Shown: positions 31,849-41,406, numbered from the stretch's first letter. The stretch: 64,000 bases of DNA from Actinomyces graevenitzii C83 (GCF_000239695.1 NZ_JH470338.1:647958-711957); one strand, 5' to 3'. Numbers and translations: made by a program. Notes: generated by a model from the sequence alone, not told the origin.

Positions 31849-33864
31849 TTAGTCCAAACCACGGCGCTTGAGTAGGTGGTCCAAGCTGGGCTTACGTCCC
31901 GCAAAGCGCTGGTAGCTAAGGGCCGCCTCGCGGCTGTCGCCACGGCTGAGGAACTCATCACGGAAGTGCTGACCGGCCTGGCGGTTAAGTCCGCCGTCGT
32001 TGTCAGCCTCAGTGCCAATCGCACCCAGGCCGGCGGTGCGGAACCAAGCCACCGCGTCGGCGTCCATAACTTCGCTCCAAATGTAGGCGTAGTAGGCGGC
32101 GTCGTAGCCCCCACCAAAGGCGTGAGAGAAGTAGGCGGTGCGGTAACGCGGCAACACTAGGGCGTCGTCGATACCGGCCTGAGCTAGGGCCTGGTGCTCA
32201 AACTCCTCCACCTGCTCAGCCTCAGTGGGTACCTGCTCGGGGGCAAGCTGGTGCCAGGCCTGGTCTAGCAGGGCTGCGCCCAAGTATTCGCTGGTCATGT
32301 AGCCCTGGCCGAAACTACCCTGGGCGCGCAGCTGCTCTAGCAGGTTGGCGGGCATGGGCTCGCCGGTTACGTGGTGGCGGGCGTAGCGGGCCAGTACCTG
32401 GGGGTGCAGCGCCCAGTTTTCGTTGAACTGCGAGGGGAACTCCACCACGTCGCGGGCCACGTTAGTGCCGTTAACTGACGGGTAGTAGGTGGCCCCAAAC
32501 ATGCCGTGTAGGGCGTGACCAAACTCGTGGAAGCAAGTAATTACGTTGTCCCAGCTGAGCAAGGTGGGGCCAGAAGCGGGCTTGGTGATGTTCAGGCAGT
32601 TAATGATGATCGGCTTAGTGCCAGTCAATCCGCTGGGCTCATTGAGGGTGTTCATCCAGGCGCCGCCAGACTTACCCTCGCGGGCGTAGTAGTCGCCCAC
32701 AAATAGCGCCAGCACGCTGCCGTCAGCTTCACGCACTTCCCATACACGCAGGTCAGGGTCGTACATGTGGGCGGCCAGGTCTTCGCGCTCGTGGAAGGTG
32801 ATGCCGTAGAGGCGGTTGGCGGCAAAGAAAACACCGTCAATGACGTTATTTAGCTCCAGGTAGGGGGCCAAAATCTCGTCATCGACACCGAACAGTTCTT
32901 TACGCTCGGCTTCCTCGTAGCGCAGCCAGTCAGCGGTGGTGAACTCGACGCCAGGCTCAGCCTGGGCCATACGCTGGGCTAGACGCTGTCCATCACGACG
33001 GGCGTTGGCCATAGCCGGGCCAGCCAGGCGCGAAAGCATAGCGTTTACGGCCTGCGTGGTTTTAGCTGCAGACTCTGCGGCCACACTAGCGGCGTGGTGT
33101 TCAAATCCCAACAGCTGGGCGCGCTGGGCACGTAGCTTAGCTAGCTGCTCAACGATCTGACGGGTGTCGCGCTCGCCGCCAAAGTTACGGCTCTTAGCCT
33201 TGTTAAGTAGGGCTACGCGTTCATCATGGTTTTCTAGCGTGGCCAGCTGCGGGGTGAGGGTAAAGTTAGCTACCCCATTGGCGTGGATTTCGTCGGTAAC
33301 CAGGGTGTGGAAACGCGCCGAAAGCTTAGTGATGGCGGCGTTTAGTTCACGTAGCTTGGCCAGGTCTTCGCCTTCTAGAGCTACGCCGTCGCGCTCAAAT
33401 TCCTCTACAGCCAGGGTGATGACGCGCTTGGTTTCCTCGTCAAAATCCTGGCCAGATTCGGCCAGCTGCTTGTAGCGGCGGTACATGCGCGCATCTAGCG
33501 AGTAGGCGTCAGAGTGCTCGCTCAGTTCAGGGGCTAGACGCTCTTCTAGGTCATCAAGATCCGGGCAGTAGGTGGCTGAGGTTAGTGCCCCTAAGGCGAT
33601 TAGGGCGCGTTCAAGTAGGGCGCCGCTAAGCTCGCAGGCCACCACGGTGTTATCAACGGTGGGTGGCTGCGGGTTGGTGGCGATAGCTTCCCACTGGGCG
33701 CGCTGCTGGCGCATACCGGCGCGGATAGCTGGTTCAAAATCTTCATGCTTTAGCACGCTAAAGTCAGGTAGGCCCAGTTCTAGGCTCCAGGGCTTAGCTA
33801 GCGGGTTAGCCGGGTCTAGATCGGCCTCCATGGCTGCGATAGCGGCTGAGAAAAGTTCACTCAT
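31849..33864 (-). CDS. M3-family metallopeptidase (peptidyl-dipeptidase Dcp / oligopeptidase A)
   Basis: Zinc oligopeptidase that trims short cytosolic peptides. The 671-aa protein has the long helical M3 prolyl-rich front domain and the HExxH site in CFHEFGHALHGMFG near residue 450, with the third ligand in the following EFPSQFNENW (glutamate). No signal peptide is seen, so it acts in the cytoplasm. The ATG at 33864 (MSELFSAAIAA) is chosen over an upstream in-frame start because the family begins there. It is set between two related membrane proteins. Dcp versus OpdA cannot be separated by eye. Confidence 0.92.
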   Translation of the reverse strand: MSELFSAAIAAMEADLDPANPLAKPWSLELGLPDFSVLKHEDFEPAIRAGMRQQRAQWEAIATNPQPPTVDNTVVACELSGALLERALIALGALTSATYCPDLDDLEERLAPELSEHSDAYSLDARMYRRYKQLAESGQDFDEETKRVITLAVEEFERDGVALEGEDLAKLRELNAAITKLSARFHTLVTDEIHANGVANFTLTPQLATLENHDERVALLNKAKSRNFGGERDTRQIVEQLAKLRAQRAQLLGFEHHAASVAAESAAKTTQAVNAMLSRLAGPAMANARRDGQRLAQRMAQAEPGVEFTTADWLRYEEAERKELFGVDDEILAPYLELNNVIDGVFFAANRLYGITFHEREDLAAHMYDPDLRVWEVREADGSVLALFVGDYYAREGKSGGAWMNTLNEPSGLTGTKPIIINCLNITKPASGPTLLSWDNVITCFHEFGHALHGMFGATYYPSVNGTNVARDVVEFPSQFNENWALHPQVLARYARHHVTGEPMPANLLEQLRAQGSFGQGYMTSEYLGAALLDQAWHQLAPEQVPTEAEQVEEFEHQALAQAGIDDALVLPRYRTAYFSHAFGGGYDAAYYAYIWSEVMDADAVAWFRTAGLGAIGTEADNDGGLNRQAGQHFRDEFLSRGDSREAALSYQRFAGRKPSLDHLLKRRGLD

Positions 33865-33940
33865 GTACCTATGTTGGCACACTTGCTCGCTACATATTCG
33901 TAATCTTTGGCCCCTTGGGTGCGCATATAACCCCGACGGC

Positions 33941-33973
33941 GCCCAAAGCGTAGCGGTTAAGTCGCCTTTGGGC
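33941..33973 (-). terminator. weak hairpin after the 193-aa membrane protein gene
   Basis: 8-bp arms GCCCAAAG / CTTTGGGC around a 17-nt loop, just past the stop at 33986. Confidence 0.35.
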
Positions 33974-33985
33974 TGTTTTGGTCAG

Positions 33986-34567
33986 CTAGCGGTTTAGCCA
34001 GCGATCACGCACCCAGTGGAACAGATGGCGCAAGCCAAAACCGAGCAGCGCCCCCACCCCAGCGCACGGTAGGGCGTAGCGGCTAACATCCCAATAGGCG
34101 ATATCAAGCATCAGCGCCCCGTGGAAGAAACTACGCGTGGCGTCTTCAAAAAACAGCATCACCCAGGTGGTTAGCAAAGCCATGACCACCACGAAGGGGT
34201 AGGAAATTAGCGCGCGCACCTGACGAATTTTAGGCCCGGCACAGAAAAATACGGCTAGCAGCATGAAGGGACCTAGCGACCCCACCCCCGTGAAGGAATC
34301 TAGGAACTGTAGCAATCCTAGTGGGACACTGATTTGGCTTACCGGGGTGTACAGATAAGAGCGCACCACCATATACACGATTAGGGTTATTACCTGCGAA
34401 AACGTAAACCAGGCAGCGTATTTAGCCAGGGCCAGCCAGGTAGGTACCTGCTCGTCTTGGGCCGGACCAAAGCCAACCGCATGCGAGAAATCAGGGTCGA
34501 CGTCGTCATCGTAAGTTACGTTGTCGGGCAAGTGATAGCTGGCCCCATTAGCGCTGGTATTACCCAA
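33986..34567 (-). CDS. membrane protein of unknown function, paralogue of the 351-aa protein
   Basis: A 193-residue protein with an acidic, soluble N-terminus (1-45) and four membrane helices. VFFCAGPKIRQVRALISYPF and CAGVGALLGFGLRHLF align with FICGFILREMRPHFAYPLVA and LSALGALIGLWLRRRY of the protein at 30758, so the membrane parts share ancestry. It lacks the helical N-domain. The start is TTG at 34567 preceded by AGGGGG. No function can be given. Confidence 0.7.
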   Translation of the reverse strand: MGNTSANGASYHLPDNVTYDDDVDPDFSHAVGFGPAQDEQVPTWLALAKYAAWFTFSQVITLIVYMVVRSYLYTPVSQISVPLGLLQFLDSFTGVGSLGPFMLLAVFFCAGPKIRQVRALISYPFVVVMALLTTWVMLFFEDATRSFFHGALMLDIAYWDVSRYALPCAGVGALLGFGLRHLFHWVRDRWLNR

Positions 34568-34671
34568 TTTTCCCCCTGTAATGCCTCGGTGCCCTTATCC
34601 TAGTTCAGTGCTGGCAGATTTAGCTATTTAGCCAGATTATCTTAAAAATGTCAGCTATTTAGGAGTCAGAT

Positions 34672-35877
34672 ATGAGTGCGTGTCCTACCCTACCGGTTAT
34701 GATCTGCCTGGCACGCATTGTCAGCCAAGGTTTAGTGCCTGCCACTAGTGCTACTAGCGTAGTGCAGGCAGTTAGCAATCTGCTGGCGGTGCAAGGCCAG
34801 CAGGTTTCAGCCCTACCCCATGCACTGTTGGAGCGCACCCCGAGCGCAAAGTTCAGTGATGTAAGCACAGCTTTTAACCAGTTAGAGTTAGTGCGCTCGC
34901 GGCCAATGCGCGGCACGGTACATATTACTAGCGCCGCTGACTACCACTGGCTTCGGCTAACCCTAAATCAGCGCTCCACCTATAGTTTGCGCAACCAGTT
35001 AGTTCTAGGGGGCATTAGCGAAACTGACCTAGAGACCGCTTGGCAGCTAGTTAAAACCCATGCGGGAGAGCAAGGGATTAGACGCAAAGACATGTTTGCA
35101 CTGTGGGTGCTCTCAGGCCTAGCTGTTAAAGCCCAAAATGCTACTTCCCCGCAGGCTCCCCCCACCGAGCAGGCCCGAGTTAACCGTTGGTGTACCTTGA
35201 TGATGTGGGAGCTGGATCGAAACGGCCTAGTAGTTGAGGGCCCTATGGGCACCAATGAACATCGTTTCATTGACGCTACCTGCCTACCTGCCGCCACCAG
35301 CGCGGCTAGCGGCTATAAATTTGACCCGACCAATCTGCGTGCAGCGCGCATGGAAGTAGCTAGGCGCTACGCCTACGGGCACGGCCCGGTAAGTGTAGCT
35401 GACCTGGCACGCTGGACCGCTTTACCAGTAACTCAGGCCCGCCAGGCTCTTGAAGATGCCGCCAGTGACAGTAGTGACATTAAGCAAATTATCCGCGTAA
35501 AAATCGAGAAAAATACATTTACCCCCGCTGCGCCACCTAAAGCTGTCAAAGAGTATAATCAACTGTTATATATGCGCGCAGATTTGCCTGATCTGTTAAC
35601 GGATAATCTATCCCAAGCTCGCAGGTTAATTTATTTACCAGCTTTTGATGAGCTACATGTGGGTTATCGCAACCGCACCTGTCTTACTGATGAAGCAGGT
35701 GAAAAGCTTATTTGTCCCAACGCTAATGGTTTATTTAGGCCTTTAATTGTTAATAATGGCCGGCTTATCGCGGTACGCCCGGCATCTGGCGAGGTTATCT
35801 GGTTAGACAAACCCAGCGCTTACATGGACAAACGAGTCAATAAACTAGTCGGCAATAGGTTAGAAAGCTTACAATAG
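34672..35877 (+). CDS. winged-helix DNA-binding domain protein (HTH_42 family)
   Basis: A 401-residue protein of the PF06224 family: LLAVQGQQVSALPHALLERT, SRPMRGTVHITSAADYHWLR, and a C-terminal part LPAFDELHVGYRNRTCL with NGLFRPLIVNNGRL. Members of this large family include DNA glycosylase-like proteins of the YcaQ/AlkX kind, but the conserved glycosylase motifs are not clear here, so I keep the family name. The start follows TTTAGGAG at good spacing. It is transcribed with the MBL-fold gene 35 nt downstream. A-T-rich codons increase towards the end. Confidence 0.8.
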   Translation: MSACPTLPVMICLARIVSQGLVPATSATSVVQAVSNLLAVQGQQVSALPHALLERTPSAKFSDVSTAFNQLELVRSRPMRGTVHITSAADYHWLRLTLNQRSTYSLRNQLVLGGISETDLETAWQLVKTHAGEQGIRRKDMFALWVLSGLAVKAQNATSPQAPPTEQARVNRWCTLMMWELDRNGLVVEGPMGTNEHRFIDATCLPAATSAASGYKFDPTNLRAARMEVARRYAYGHGPVSVADLARWTALPVTQARQALEDAASDSSDIKQIIRVKIEKNTFTPAAPPKAVKEYNQLLYMRADLPDLLTDNLSQARRLIYLPAFDELHVGYRNRTCLTDEAGEKLICPNANGLFRPLIVNNGRLIAVRPASGEVIWLDKPSAYMDKRVNKLVGNRLESLQ

Positions 35878-35912
35878 GTCATAAGCTTGACCCCTTTCCC
35901 TAGGACTCCAAA

Positions 35913-36791
35913 ATGTCAGCCCTTACTATTTTTCACACCGGCAGCGTTATCGTTGACGAGGCTTTGCCCTACCGTCGCCCCAGCGACCACCCGTTAGCCT
36001 GGACTCACCTGCTGCGTGATGACTCACGGTTAGTTGAGGTACCAGTATCGTGCTACCTATTTGAGGGCCCCCATGGGCGCATGCTGATTGACACCGGCTG
36101 GCACCCAGATAACCGCACCAAACTAGGCCAGATAGCTAACCTGCGCCAGCAATACCCCGCCAAACGGGCTGTTTTACCGCAAGGTCAGGCTATTGATGAG
36201 CAGCTAGCGCAAATGGGTATTAGCCCTAAAGATCTTGACCTAGTGATGCTCTCGCACCTGCACTGCGATCACGCTGATGGGTTGCGGCTAGTTAAAGAGG
36301 CCCCTGGCATTATGGTTTCTAAAGCCGAGTGGTGCGCCGCTAAGCGAGACCACCTGCGCTACCTACCCCACCAGTGGAAGCATGTAGCTATCAACACCTA
36401 CCCGTGGAACACCAAAATTGGTCCCTGGGATGCAGGCTTTGATGTTTACGGAGATGGCTCCGTGGTTACGGTGGCCCTGCCAGGTCACTCCTATGGGCTA
36501 ACTGGCACCATTATCCGCTCATCTAACATTTCCAGCTCTGACCCGGCCCGCTGGGTACCTAATGCTTCTGGCGACGGCGTCCACGACGGGCGCGAGTTCA
36601 TTTTGCTTACCTCCGACGCCGGCTATGGGCGCCGCTCCCTCGAAGAGGATCTACGCCCCGGCATGGTTATCAATGCCGGTTGGGCACGCCGCTCACTGGA
36701 TTGGATTCGTCAGGTGTCTAAAGATCCGCGCTGTCTGGGCGTAATCGCCAGCCACGACCCTGAAATTATCCCCGAAACTATCCAGTTCTAG
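35913..36791 (+). CDS. MBL-fold metallo-hydrolase (N-acyl-homoserine lactonase-like)
   Basis: A 292-residue metallo-beta-lactamase fold hydrolase. The metal motif HLHCDHADG stands near residue 111-119, further histidines in ALPGHSYGLTG and ASHDPE complete the two-metal site, and ILLTSDAGYG gives the bridging aspartate. The order matches quorum-quenching lactonases of the AttM/AiiA type, but such lactonase calls are often wrong about substrate. Start ATG 35913; TAGGAC stands 6 nt before it. It ends before a strong terminator. Confidence 0.85.
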   Translation: MSALTIFHTGSVIVDEALPYRRPSDHPLAWTHLLRDDSRLVEVPVSCYLFEGPHGRMLIDTGWHPDNRTKLGQIANLRQQYPAKRAVLPQGQAIDEQLAQMGISPKDLDLVMLSHLHCDHADGLRLVKEAPGIMVSKAEWCAAKRDHLRYLPHQWKHVAINTYPWNTKIGPWDAGFDVYGDGSVVTVALPGHSYGLTGTIIRSSNISSSDPARWVPNASGDGVHDGREFILLTSDAGYGRRSLEEDLRPGMVINAGWARRSLDWIRQVSKDPRCLGVIASHDPEIIPETIQF

Positions 36792-36807
36792 CGCAGCTAA
36801 AACCTCA

Positions 36808-36892
36808 GCTGACTGATCTTGCTGGCGCTCTCTAGCGAGACTAGACCGTAAACCCCCCGCTGACTGATTTAGGTGGCGCTTCCTAGCAGACT
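36808..36892 (+). repeat. imperfect tandem repeat, about 35 bp twice
   Basis: GCTGACTGATCTTGCTGGCG at 36808 and GCTGACTGATTTAGGTGGCG at 36859 start two similar units that continue with TCTAGC/CCTAGC and end AGACT. They lie between the MBL gene stop and its terminator. Confidence 0.6.
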
Positions 36893-36911
36893 GCTTTAAA
36901 CACGCCAACTT

Positions 36912-36952
36912 AACGTTTGTCCCGCCGGCCCAAGGCCGGCGGGAGACGTTTT
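36912..36952 (+). terminator. rho-independent terminator after the MBL-fold gene
   Basis: 10-bp GC arms CCCGCCGGCC / GGCCGGCGGG with a 3-nt loop, flanked by AACGT and ACGTTTTT. Confidence 0.85.
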
Positions 36953-37014
36953 TGTGGAGGTTTTAAAGTTTTGTATAGATCAGCCCGGTTGCGACATGCG
37001 GGCAGCTTGGTAGC

Positions 37015-37054
37015 AAGCTAGCTCTATGGTTTAGAAGCTAGCTCTACGGTTTAG
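37015..37054. repeat. 20-bp tandem duplication at the parE stop
   Basis: AAGCTAGCTCTATGGTTTAG at 37015 is repeated at 37035 with one change (T to C). The second copy overlaps the parE stop codon, so the duplication adds a spare stop beyond the gene. Confidence 0.8.
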
Positions 37055-39207
37055 GCGTCGATGCGCTCGCGGTCTACCTCATCGGCGTTGTCAATAATAA
37101 ATTCGCGCCTAGGCGCCACGCTTGAACCCATAAGTAGCTCAAAAGTGGATTCGGCTATCTCCACCGCTGCTTCATCAGCTAGCGTGATTCGACGCAGCAT
37201 CCGGTGCTGGGGTTCCATAGTGGTTTCAGCTAGCTGGTGAGCGTCCATTTCACCCAAGCCCTTATAGCGTTGGGGTTCTTTAAAGGTGCGTCCCTGCTTT
37301 TCCAGCTTGCGTAAAGTGTTAACCAGCTCTTCATCAGAGTAGGTGTAAATAACTTCCTTCTTTTTGCGCCCTTTAGCACTGACCTCAATGCGGTGTAGTG
37401 GCGGCACTGCCGCATATACTCGCCCCGCCTCAATCATGGGGCGCATATAGCGGAAGAACAGCGTCAGCAGCAAGGTGCGAATGTGTGCGCCGTCGACGTC
37501 AGCATCAGTCATCAAAATAACCTTGCCGTAACGGGCTGAAGAAATATCGAAAGTGCGTCCACTGCCAGCTCCCACCACTTGGATGATGGCTGCGCATTCA
37601 GCGTTATGCAGCATGTCTGCGGCTGAAGCTTTTTGCACGTTAAGGATCTTGCCGCGAATAGGTAGCAACGCCTGGTTTTCGCTGTTACGCGCATTTTTGG
37701 CGGTGCCCAGCGCCGAGTCACCCTCTACGATAAACAGCTCGGATGTGGCCACGTCGTCGCTACGGCAGTCAGCTAGTTTAGCGGGCAGGGTGGAAGTTTC
37801 CAGCGCAGTTTTACGGCGGGTAATTTCCTTATGCATTCGGGCACTGACGCGTGCACGCATCTCCCCCACAATTTTTTCTTGTAGGGCTCGCGCCTGGGTT
37901 TTGAGGTCACGCTTGGGGCTGTTAAGCAGGGCGGTTAGCTCTTTTTCCACCACTGCGGCCACAATGGCGCGCACCGGGGCGGTGCCTAGAACTTCTTTAG
38001 TTTGCCCCTCAAACTGCGGTTCGGGTACGCGCACAGTAACCACTGCGGTCAGGCCAGCTAGAACGTCATCTTTTTCAATTTTGCCGTCGCGCGAGTTTAG
38101 CTTTAAGGCACGCGAATTGGCACTGATCTGCTTGCGCATCACCTTAACTACCGCCTGCTCAAAGCCAGCTAGGTGAGTGCCACCCAGGGGGGTAGCAATA
38201 ATGTTTACAAAAGAACGCTCACAGGTGTCATACCCGATCCCCCAGCGTAGCGCCACATCCACCTGGCAGGTGCGCTCCACCTCTACCGGGCGCAGGTGTC
38301 CGCGCTCGTCAAGCTGCTGGACGGTCTCGTTATAGGTACCTTGGCCGGTGAGGCGGAAGGTGTCGGTCACTGAGCCGTCTTTAGCCAGGTAGTCAACGAA
38401 GTCGGCGGTGCCCCCCAAGGCCAGGTAGGTTTGGGGTTCGGTGGTGGCTTGCGGGGCGTCAGTTGCCTCAGTTTCACTGTTGACAGTTTCATTGTCGACG
38501 ACGACGCTGGCTCGCTCATCGATTAGCCGCAGGCTCAGCCCAGGCACCAAAAACGAGGTTTGCCGTAATCGCGCGGCCAAAGCGGCGCCGTCGTAGTCAT
38601 TGGGGCTAGGGAAAATCTGACGGTCAGCCCAGTAACGCACCCGCGTGCCGCTAACCCCACGCTTGACCTTACCCACAACCCGCAGTTCACTGGCCTCATC
38701 GAAGGCAGTAAAGGGACTGTTGGGGCTCATGCCGCGTGAATCATCAAAGATTCCCGGCTCGCCGCGCCTAAAACTCATGGCGTAGGTTTTGCCGCCGCGA
38801 TCTACCTGCACATCCATACGGGCAGATAGCGCGTTAACCACTGAGGCGCCCACCCCGTGCAAACCGCCGGCAGCGCCGTAGAGGCCGCCACCGAATTTAC
38901 CGCCGGCATGCAGCTTGGTGTAAACCAATTCCACGCCGCTTAGCCCAGTGGAAGGCTCAGTGTCTACCGGCACCCCGCGCCCGTCATCACGCACCTCAAT
39001 TGAGCCATCTGTATGCACGAAGACGTCAATATTTTTGGCGTAACCTTCAAGCGCCTCGTCAACGGCGTTATCTACTATTTCCCAAACGCAATGCATCAGT
39101 CCACGCTGATCGGTAGAACCGATATACATGCCTGGACGCTTGCGAACCGCTTCTAGGCCTTCTAAAACGGACAGATGACGAGCGGAGTAAGCAGGGGCTT
39201 CGGACAC
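37051..39207 (-). CDS. parE: DNA topoisomerase IV subunit B (ParE)
   Basis: ATPase subunit of a type IIA topoisomerase that decatenates daughter chromosomes. It has the GHKL ATPase (EAVRKRPGMYIGSTDQRGLM, VDNAVDEALEG, GRGVPVD, AAGGLHGVGASVVNALS), transducer domain, and TOPRIM (FIVEGDSALGTAKNARN, DADVDGAHIRTLLLT). At 718 aa without the GyrB insert, and placed beside rpoD, it fits actinobacterial ParE rather than GyrB; ParC is not in the window. The GTG at 39207 follows TAGGTT by 6 nt. Confidence 0.9.
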   Translation of the reverse strand: MSEAPAYSARHLSVLEGLEAVRKRPGMYIGSTDQRGLMHCVWEIVDNAVDEALEGYAKNIDVFVHTDGSIEVRDDGRGVPVDTEPSTGLSGVELVYTKLHAGGKFGGGLYGAAGGLHGVGASVVNALSARMDVQVDRGGKTYAMSFRRGEPGIFDDSRGMSPNSPFTAFDEASELRVVGKVKRGVSGTRVRYWADRQIFPSPNDYDGAALAARLRQTSFLVPGLSLRLIDERASVVVDNETVNSETEATDAPQATTEPQTYLALGGTADFVDYLAKDGSVTDTFRLTGQGTYNETVQQLDERGHLRPVEVERTCQVDVALRWGIGYDTCERSFVNIIATPLGGTHLAGFEQAVVKVMRKQISANSRALKLNSRDGKIEKDDVLAGLTAVVTVRVPEPQFEGQTKEVLGTAPVRAIVAAVVEKELTALLNSPKRDLKTQARALQEKIVGEMRARVSARMHKEITRRKTALETSTLPAKLADCRSDDVATSELFIVEGDSALGTAKNARNSENQALLPIRGKILNVQKASAADMLHNAECAAIIQVVGAGSGRTFDISSARYGKVILMTDADVDGAHIRTLLLTLFFRYMRPMIEAGRVYAAVPPLHRIEVSAKGRKKKEVIYTYSDEELVNTLRKLEKQGRTFKEPQRYKGLGEMDAHQLAETTMEPQHRMLRRITLADEAAVEIAESTFELLMGSSVAPRREFIIDNADEVDRERIDA

Positions 39208-39213
39208 GTGTAC

Positions 39214-39219
39214 AACCTA
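39214..39219 (-). promoter_or_regulatory. -10 element for leaderless parE mRNA
   Basis: TAGGTT ends 6 nt before the GTG at 39207. Confidence 0.5.
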
Positions 39220-39337
39220 TCTGATTGCGCCAATTAATGCATATTGCGGGTGTATCTGTGGGTGAACACACTGCGCCAACAGCAAAAATAGGGCTTTAGA
39301 AGGACAAAAACTTAAAAACCTGTGTTGGTATTAAGCC

Positions 39338-39553
39338 ATGAATGTTAGCAGCGTATTGAATCAGTCAGCTAGCCAGGCGGTTGAGCCGCTCAATGTGGCA
39401 GACCGCTGCGACCTTTGCGGGGCGCGCGCTTACATGCGCGCGGTACTAATGAACGGGCCACTACTGTTTTGCGCCCACCACGGCAAAGCCAACTTGGAGG
39501 CGCTGCGCGCCCAGGCTTTGCGCATTGATGACTTCACCGACGAGCTCGACTGA
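39338..39553 (+). CDS. DUF7455 zinc-ribbon-like protein
   Basis: A 71-residue protein with DRCDLCGARAYMRAVL and FCAHHGKANLE; two cysteines and two histidines could bind zinc. This small family sits next to the primary sigma factor gene in many actinobacteria. It is transcribed away from parE and convergent to rpoD. Function is unknown. Confidence 0.88.
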   Translation: MNVSSVLNQSASQAVEPLNVADRCDLCGARAYMRAVLMNGPLLFCAHHGKANLEALRAQALRIDDFTDELD

Positions 39554-39633
39554 GCAACAACCATTGCTCAACTGACCCACAGCTATCGCGCGACTGAGCA
39601 CTAACCATTAACTTAACCGACAACCAAAGTAAC

Positions 39634-39662
39634 GTGGCCCCCTAGCTTAGCTAGGGGGCCAC
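39634..39662. terminator. bidirectional terminator between DUF7455 gene and rpoD
   Basis: 13-bp perfect arms GTGGCCCCCTAGC / GCTAGGGGGCCAC with a 3-nt loop and T-rich flank, between convergent genes. Confidence 0.88.
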
Positions 39663-39676
39663 CTTTAACTCTGGTA

Positions 39677-41287
39677 TCAGTCCAGGTAGTCGCGTAGCAC
39701 CTGGCTACGTGAGGGGTGACGCAGCTTGCTCATGGTCTTAGATTCAATCTGGCGGATACGCTCACGGGTAACCCCGTAAACCTTACCGATCTCATCTAGG
39801 GTCTTGGGCTGGCCATCGGTTAGACCAAAGCGCATAGACACCACGCCAGCTTCACGCTCAGAGAGGGTATCAAGCACTGCGTGCAGCTGCTCTTGCAGCA
39901 GGGTGAAGGATACGGCGTCTGCGGGCACAACCGCCTCGGAGTCCTCAATCAGGTCACCGAATTCGCTGTCACCGTCTTCACCTAGCGGAGTGTGCAGCGA
40001 GATGGGTTCACGCCCATACTTTTGCACCTCAATGACCTTTTCTTCGGTCATGTCGAGCTCTACAGCCAGCTCAGCTGGGGTAGGTTCACGCCCTAGATCC
40101 TGCAGCATTTGGCGCTGCACGCGGGCCAGCTTGTTGATTACCTCAACCATGTGCACCGGGATACGGATGGTGCGGGCCTGGTCAGCCATGGCGCGGGTGA
40201 TAGCCTGACGGATCCACCAGGTGGCGTAGGTGGAGAACTTGTAACCCTTGGTGTAGTCAAACTTTTCTACAGCGCGGATTAGACCTAGGTTACCTTCCTG
40301 GATCAGGTCCAAGAACAACATGCCGCGACCGGTGTAGCGCTTAGCTAGCGAAACCACTAGACGCAGGTTAGCTTCCAGCAGGTGGTTCTTGGCGCGCTGA
40401 CCGTCTTGGGTAATCCAGTACAGTTCACGGCGGTATTTGCTGGTCAGCTCAGCGGATTTGTCGGCCAGGATGTGCTCAGCGTAGAGGCCAGCCTCAATAC
40501 GCTTGGCTAGCTCCACCTCTTGGACGGCGTTAAGTAGGGCAACTTTACCGATCTGCTTGAGGTAGTCCTTAACCGGGTCGGCGGTAGCACCAGCGGTAAC
40601 TACCTTCTGTGCCGGCTCGTCACCCTCATCAGAGTCGTTAACGGTGTAGCCCTTTTTCTCTTCCTTCTTAGAGCGCTTGCCCTTCTTCTTGGCGTTAGCC
40701 TTTTCGGCCTCTTCCTGACGCACACGCTCTAGGTCACCGGTTAGGGCAGCAATGGAGGGCTGCATCTTGATGCCCTTAATTACCCAGCCGCGAAATACCA
40801 GGCCGTTTTGGGTCAGGAAGTCACGGGCTACCATGGGGGCTGAGCCCTTGTAGATGAAGCGCGGTACCGGGCCGTGACCATAGGGAGCCAGGGTGATGGG
40901 CTCTTCCAGGGTGCCGTCACCAACGATCTCCAGATCCTTAACCACAGTGTGCGAGCGCACAAACAGGGTGGAGCCGGGGGCTAGGCGGATGTCTTTGAAA
41001 GCGGCAGGAGTGTTGAACGGTGACTTTTTAGAGCCGTCACCATTGTTTTCCAGATTTACATCCAGGTAGTAGTCACGCTTTTCAGGAGCGGGAGCCGGCG
41101 CGGGCTCGGCATCGTAGTCGTCGCTCTCCTCATCGGCATCCTCGTCAGAGTCCTGCTCAGAATCTTCCTCGAAGTCCTCGTCTACCAGGTCTTCTTCAAG
41201 GGATTCGTCGTATTCCTCATCCTCCGGGTCGAATTCCAGTTCAGCATCAACCGGCTTGCGACTAGCTTTATTGGGAGCCACGGACAT
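39677..41287 (-). CDS. rpoD: primary sigma factor RpoD/SigA with beta-helix-like insert
   Basis: Principal sigma subunit of RNA polymerase. Sigma region 1.2 begins near residue 236 ([16 protein letters not shown]), then region 2 ([30 protein letters not shown]), region 3 and region 4 HTH ([20 protein letters not shown]). The N-terminus is unusual: an acidic stretch (14-62) is followed at about 72-178 by [34 protein letters not shown] and [19 protein letters not shown], which reads like the start of a DUF1565/pectate-lyase-type parallel beta-helix. A Lys-rich linker (195-213) leads to region 1.2. Start could also be GTG 41281, which has better spacing from GAAAGG. Confidence 0.93.
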   Translation of the reverse strand: MSVAPNKASRKPVDAELEFDPEDEEYDESLEEDLVDEDFEEDSEQDSDEDADEESDDYDAEPAPAPAPEKRDYYLDVNLENNGDGSKKSPFNTPAAFKDIRLAPGSTLFVRSHTVVKDLEIVGDGTLEEPITLAPYGHGPVPRFIYKGSAPMVARDFLTQNGLVFRGWVIKGIKMQPSIAALTGDLERVRQEEAEKANAKKKGKRSKKEEKKGYTVNDSDEGDEPAQKVVTAGATADPVKDYLKQIGKVALLNAVQEVELAKRIEAGLYAEHILADKSAELTSKYRRELYWITQDGQRAKNHLLEANLRLVVSLAKRYTGRGMLFLDLIQEGNLGLIRAVEKFDYTKGYKFSTYATWWIRQAITRAMADQARTIRIPVHMVEVINKLARVQRQMLQDLGREPTPAELAVELDMTEEKVIEVQKYGREPISLHTPLGEDGDSEFGDLIEDSEAVVPADAVSFTLLQEQLHAVLDTLSEREAGVVSMRFGLTDGQPKTLDEIGKVYGVTRERIRQIESKTMSKLRHPSRSQVLRDYLD

Positions 41288-41406
41288 CCTTTCGCGCACC
41301 AAAACATCGACAATAGGGGCAATTTTGCCACTATCTTGGGGTACAACCCCGCTAGTTTAGCTTTTATTCCCGCCGTTTCCTATTTTGGTTACGCAATGTG
41401 CCAACA

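Noticed and set aside
37553..38176. 207-codon plus-strand frame opposite parE
   Set aside because: Shadow of parE with a biased Ser/Ala/Arg composition.
37051..39207. gyrB instead of parE
   Set aside because: The protein ends without the GyrB-type extension and lies beside rpoD as actinobacterial parE does; without the genome copy of gyrB this stays an inference.
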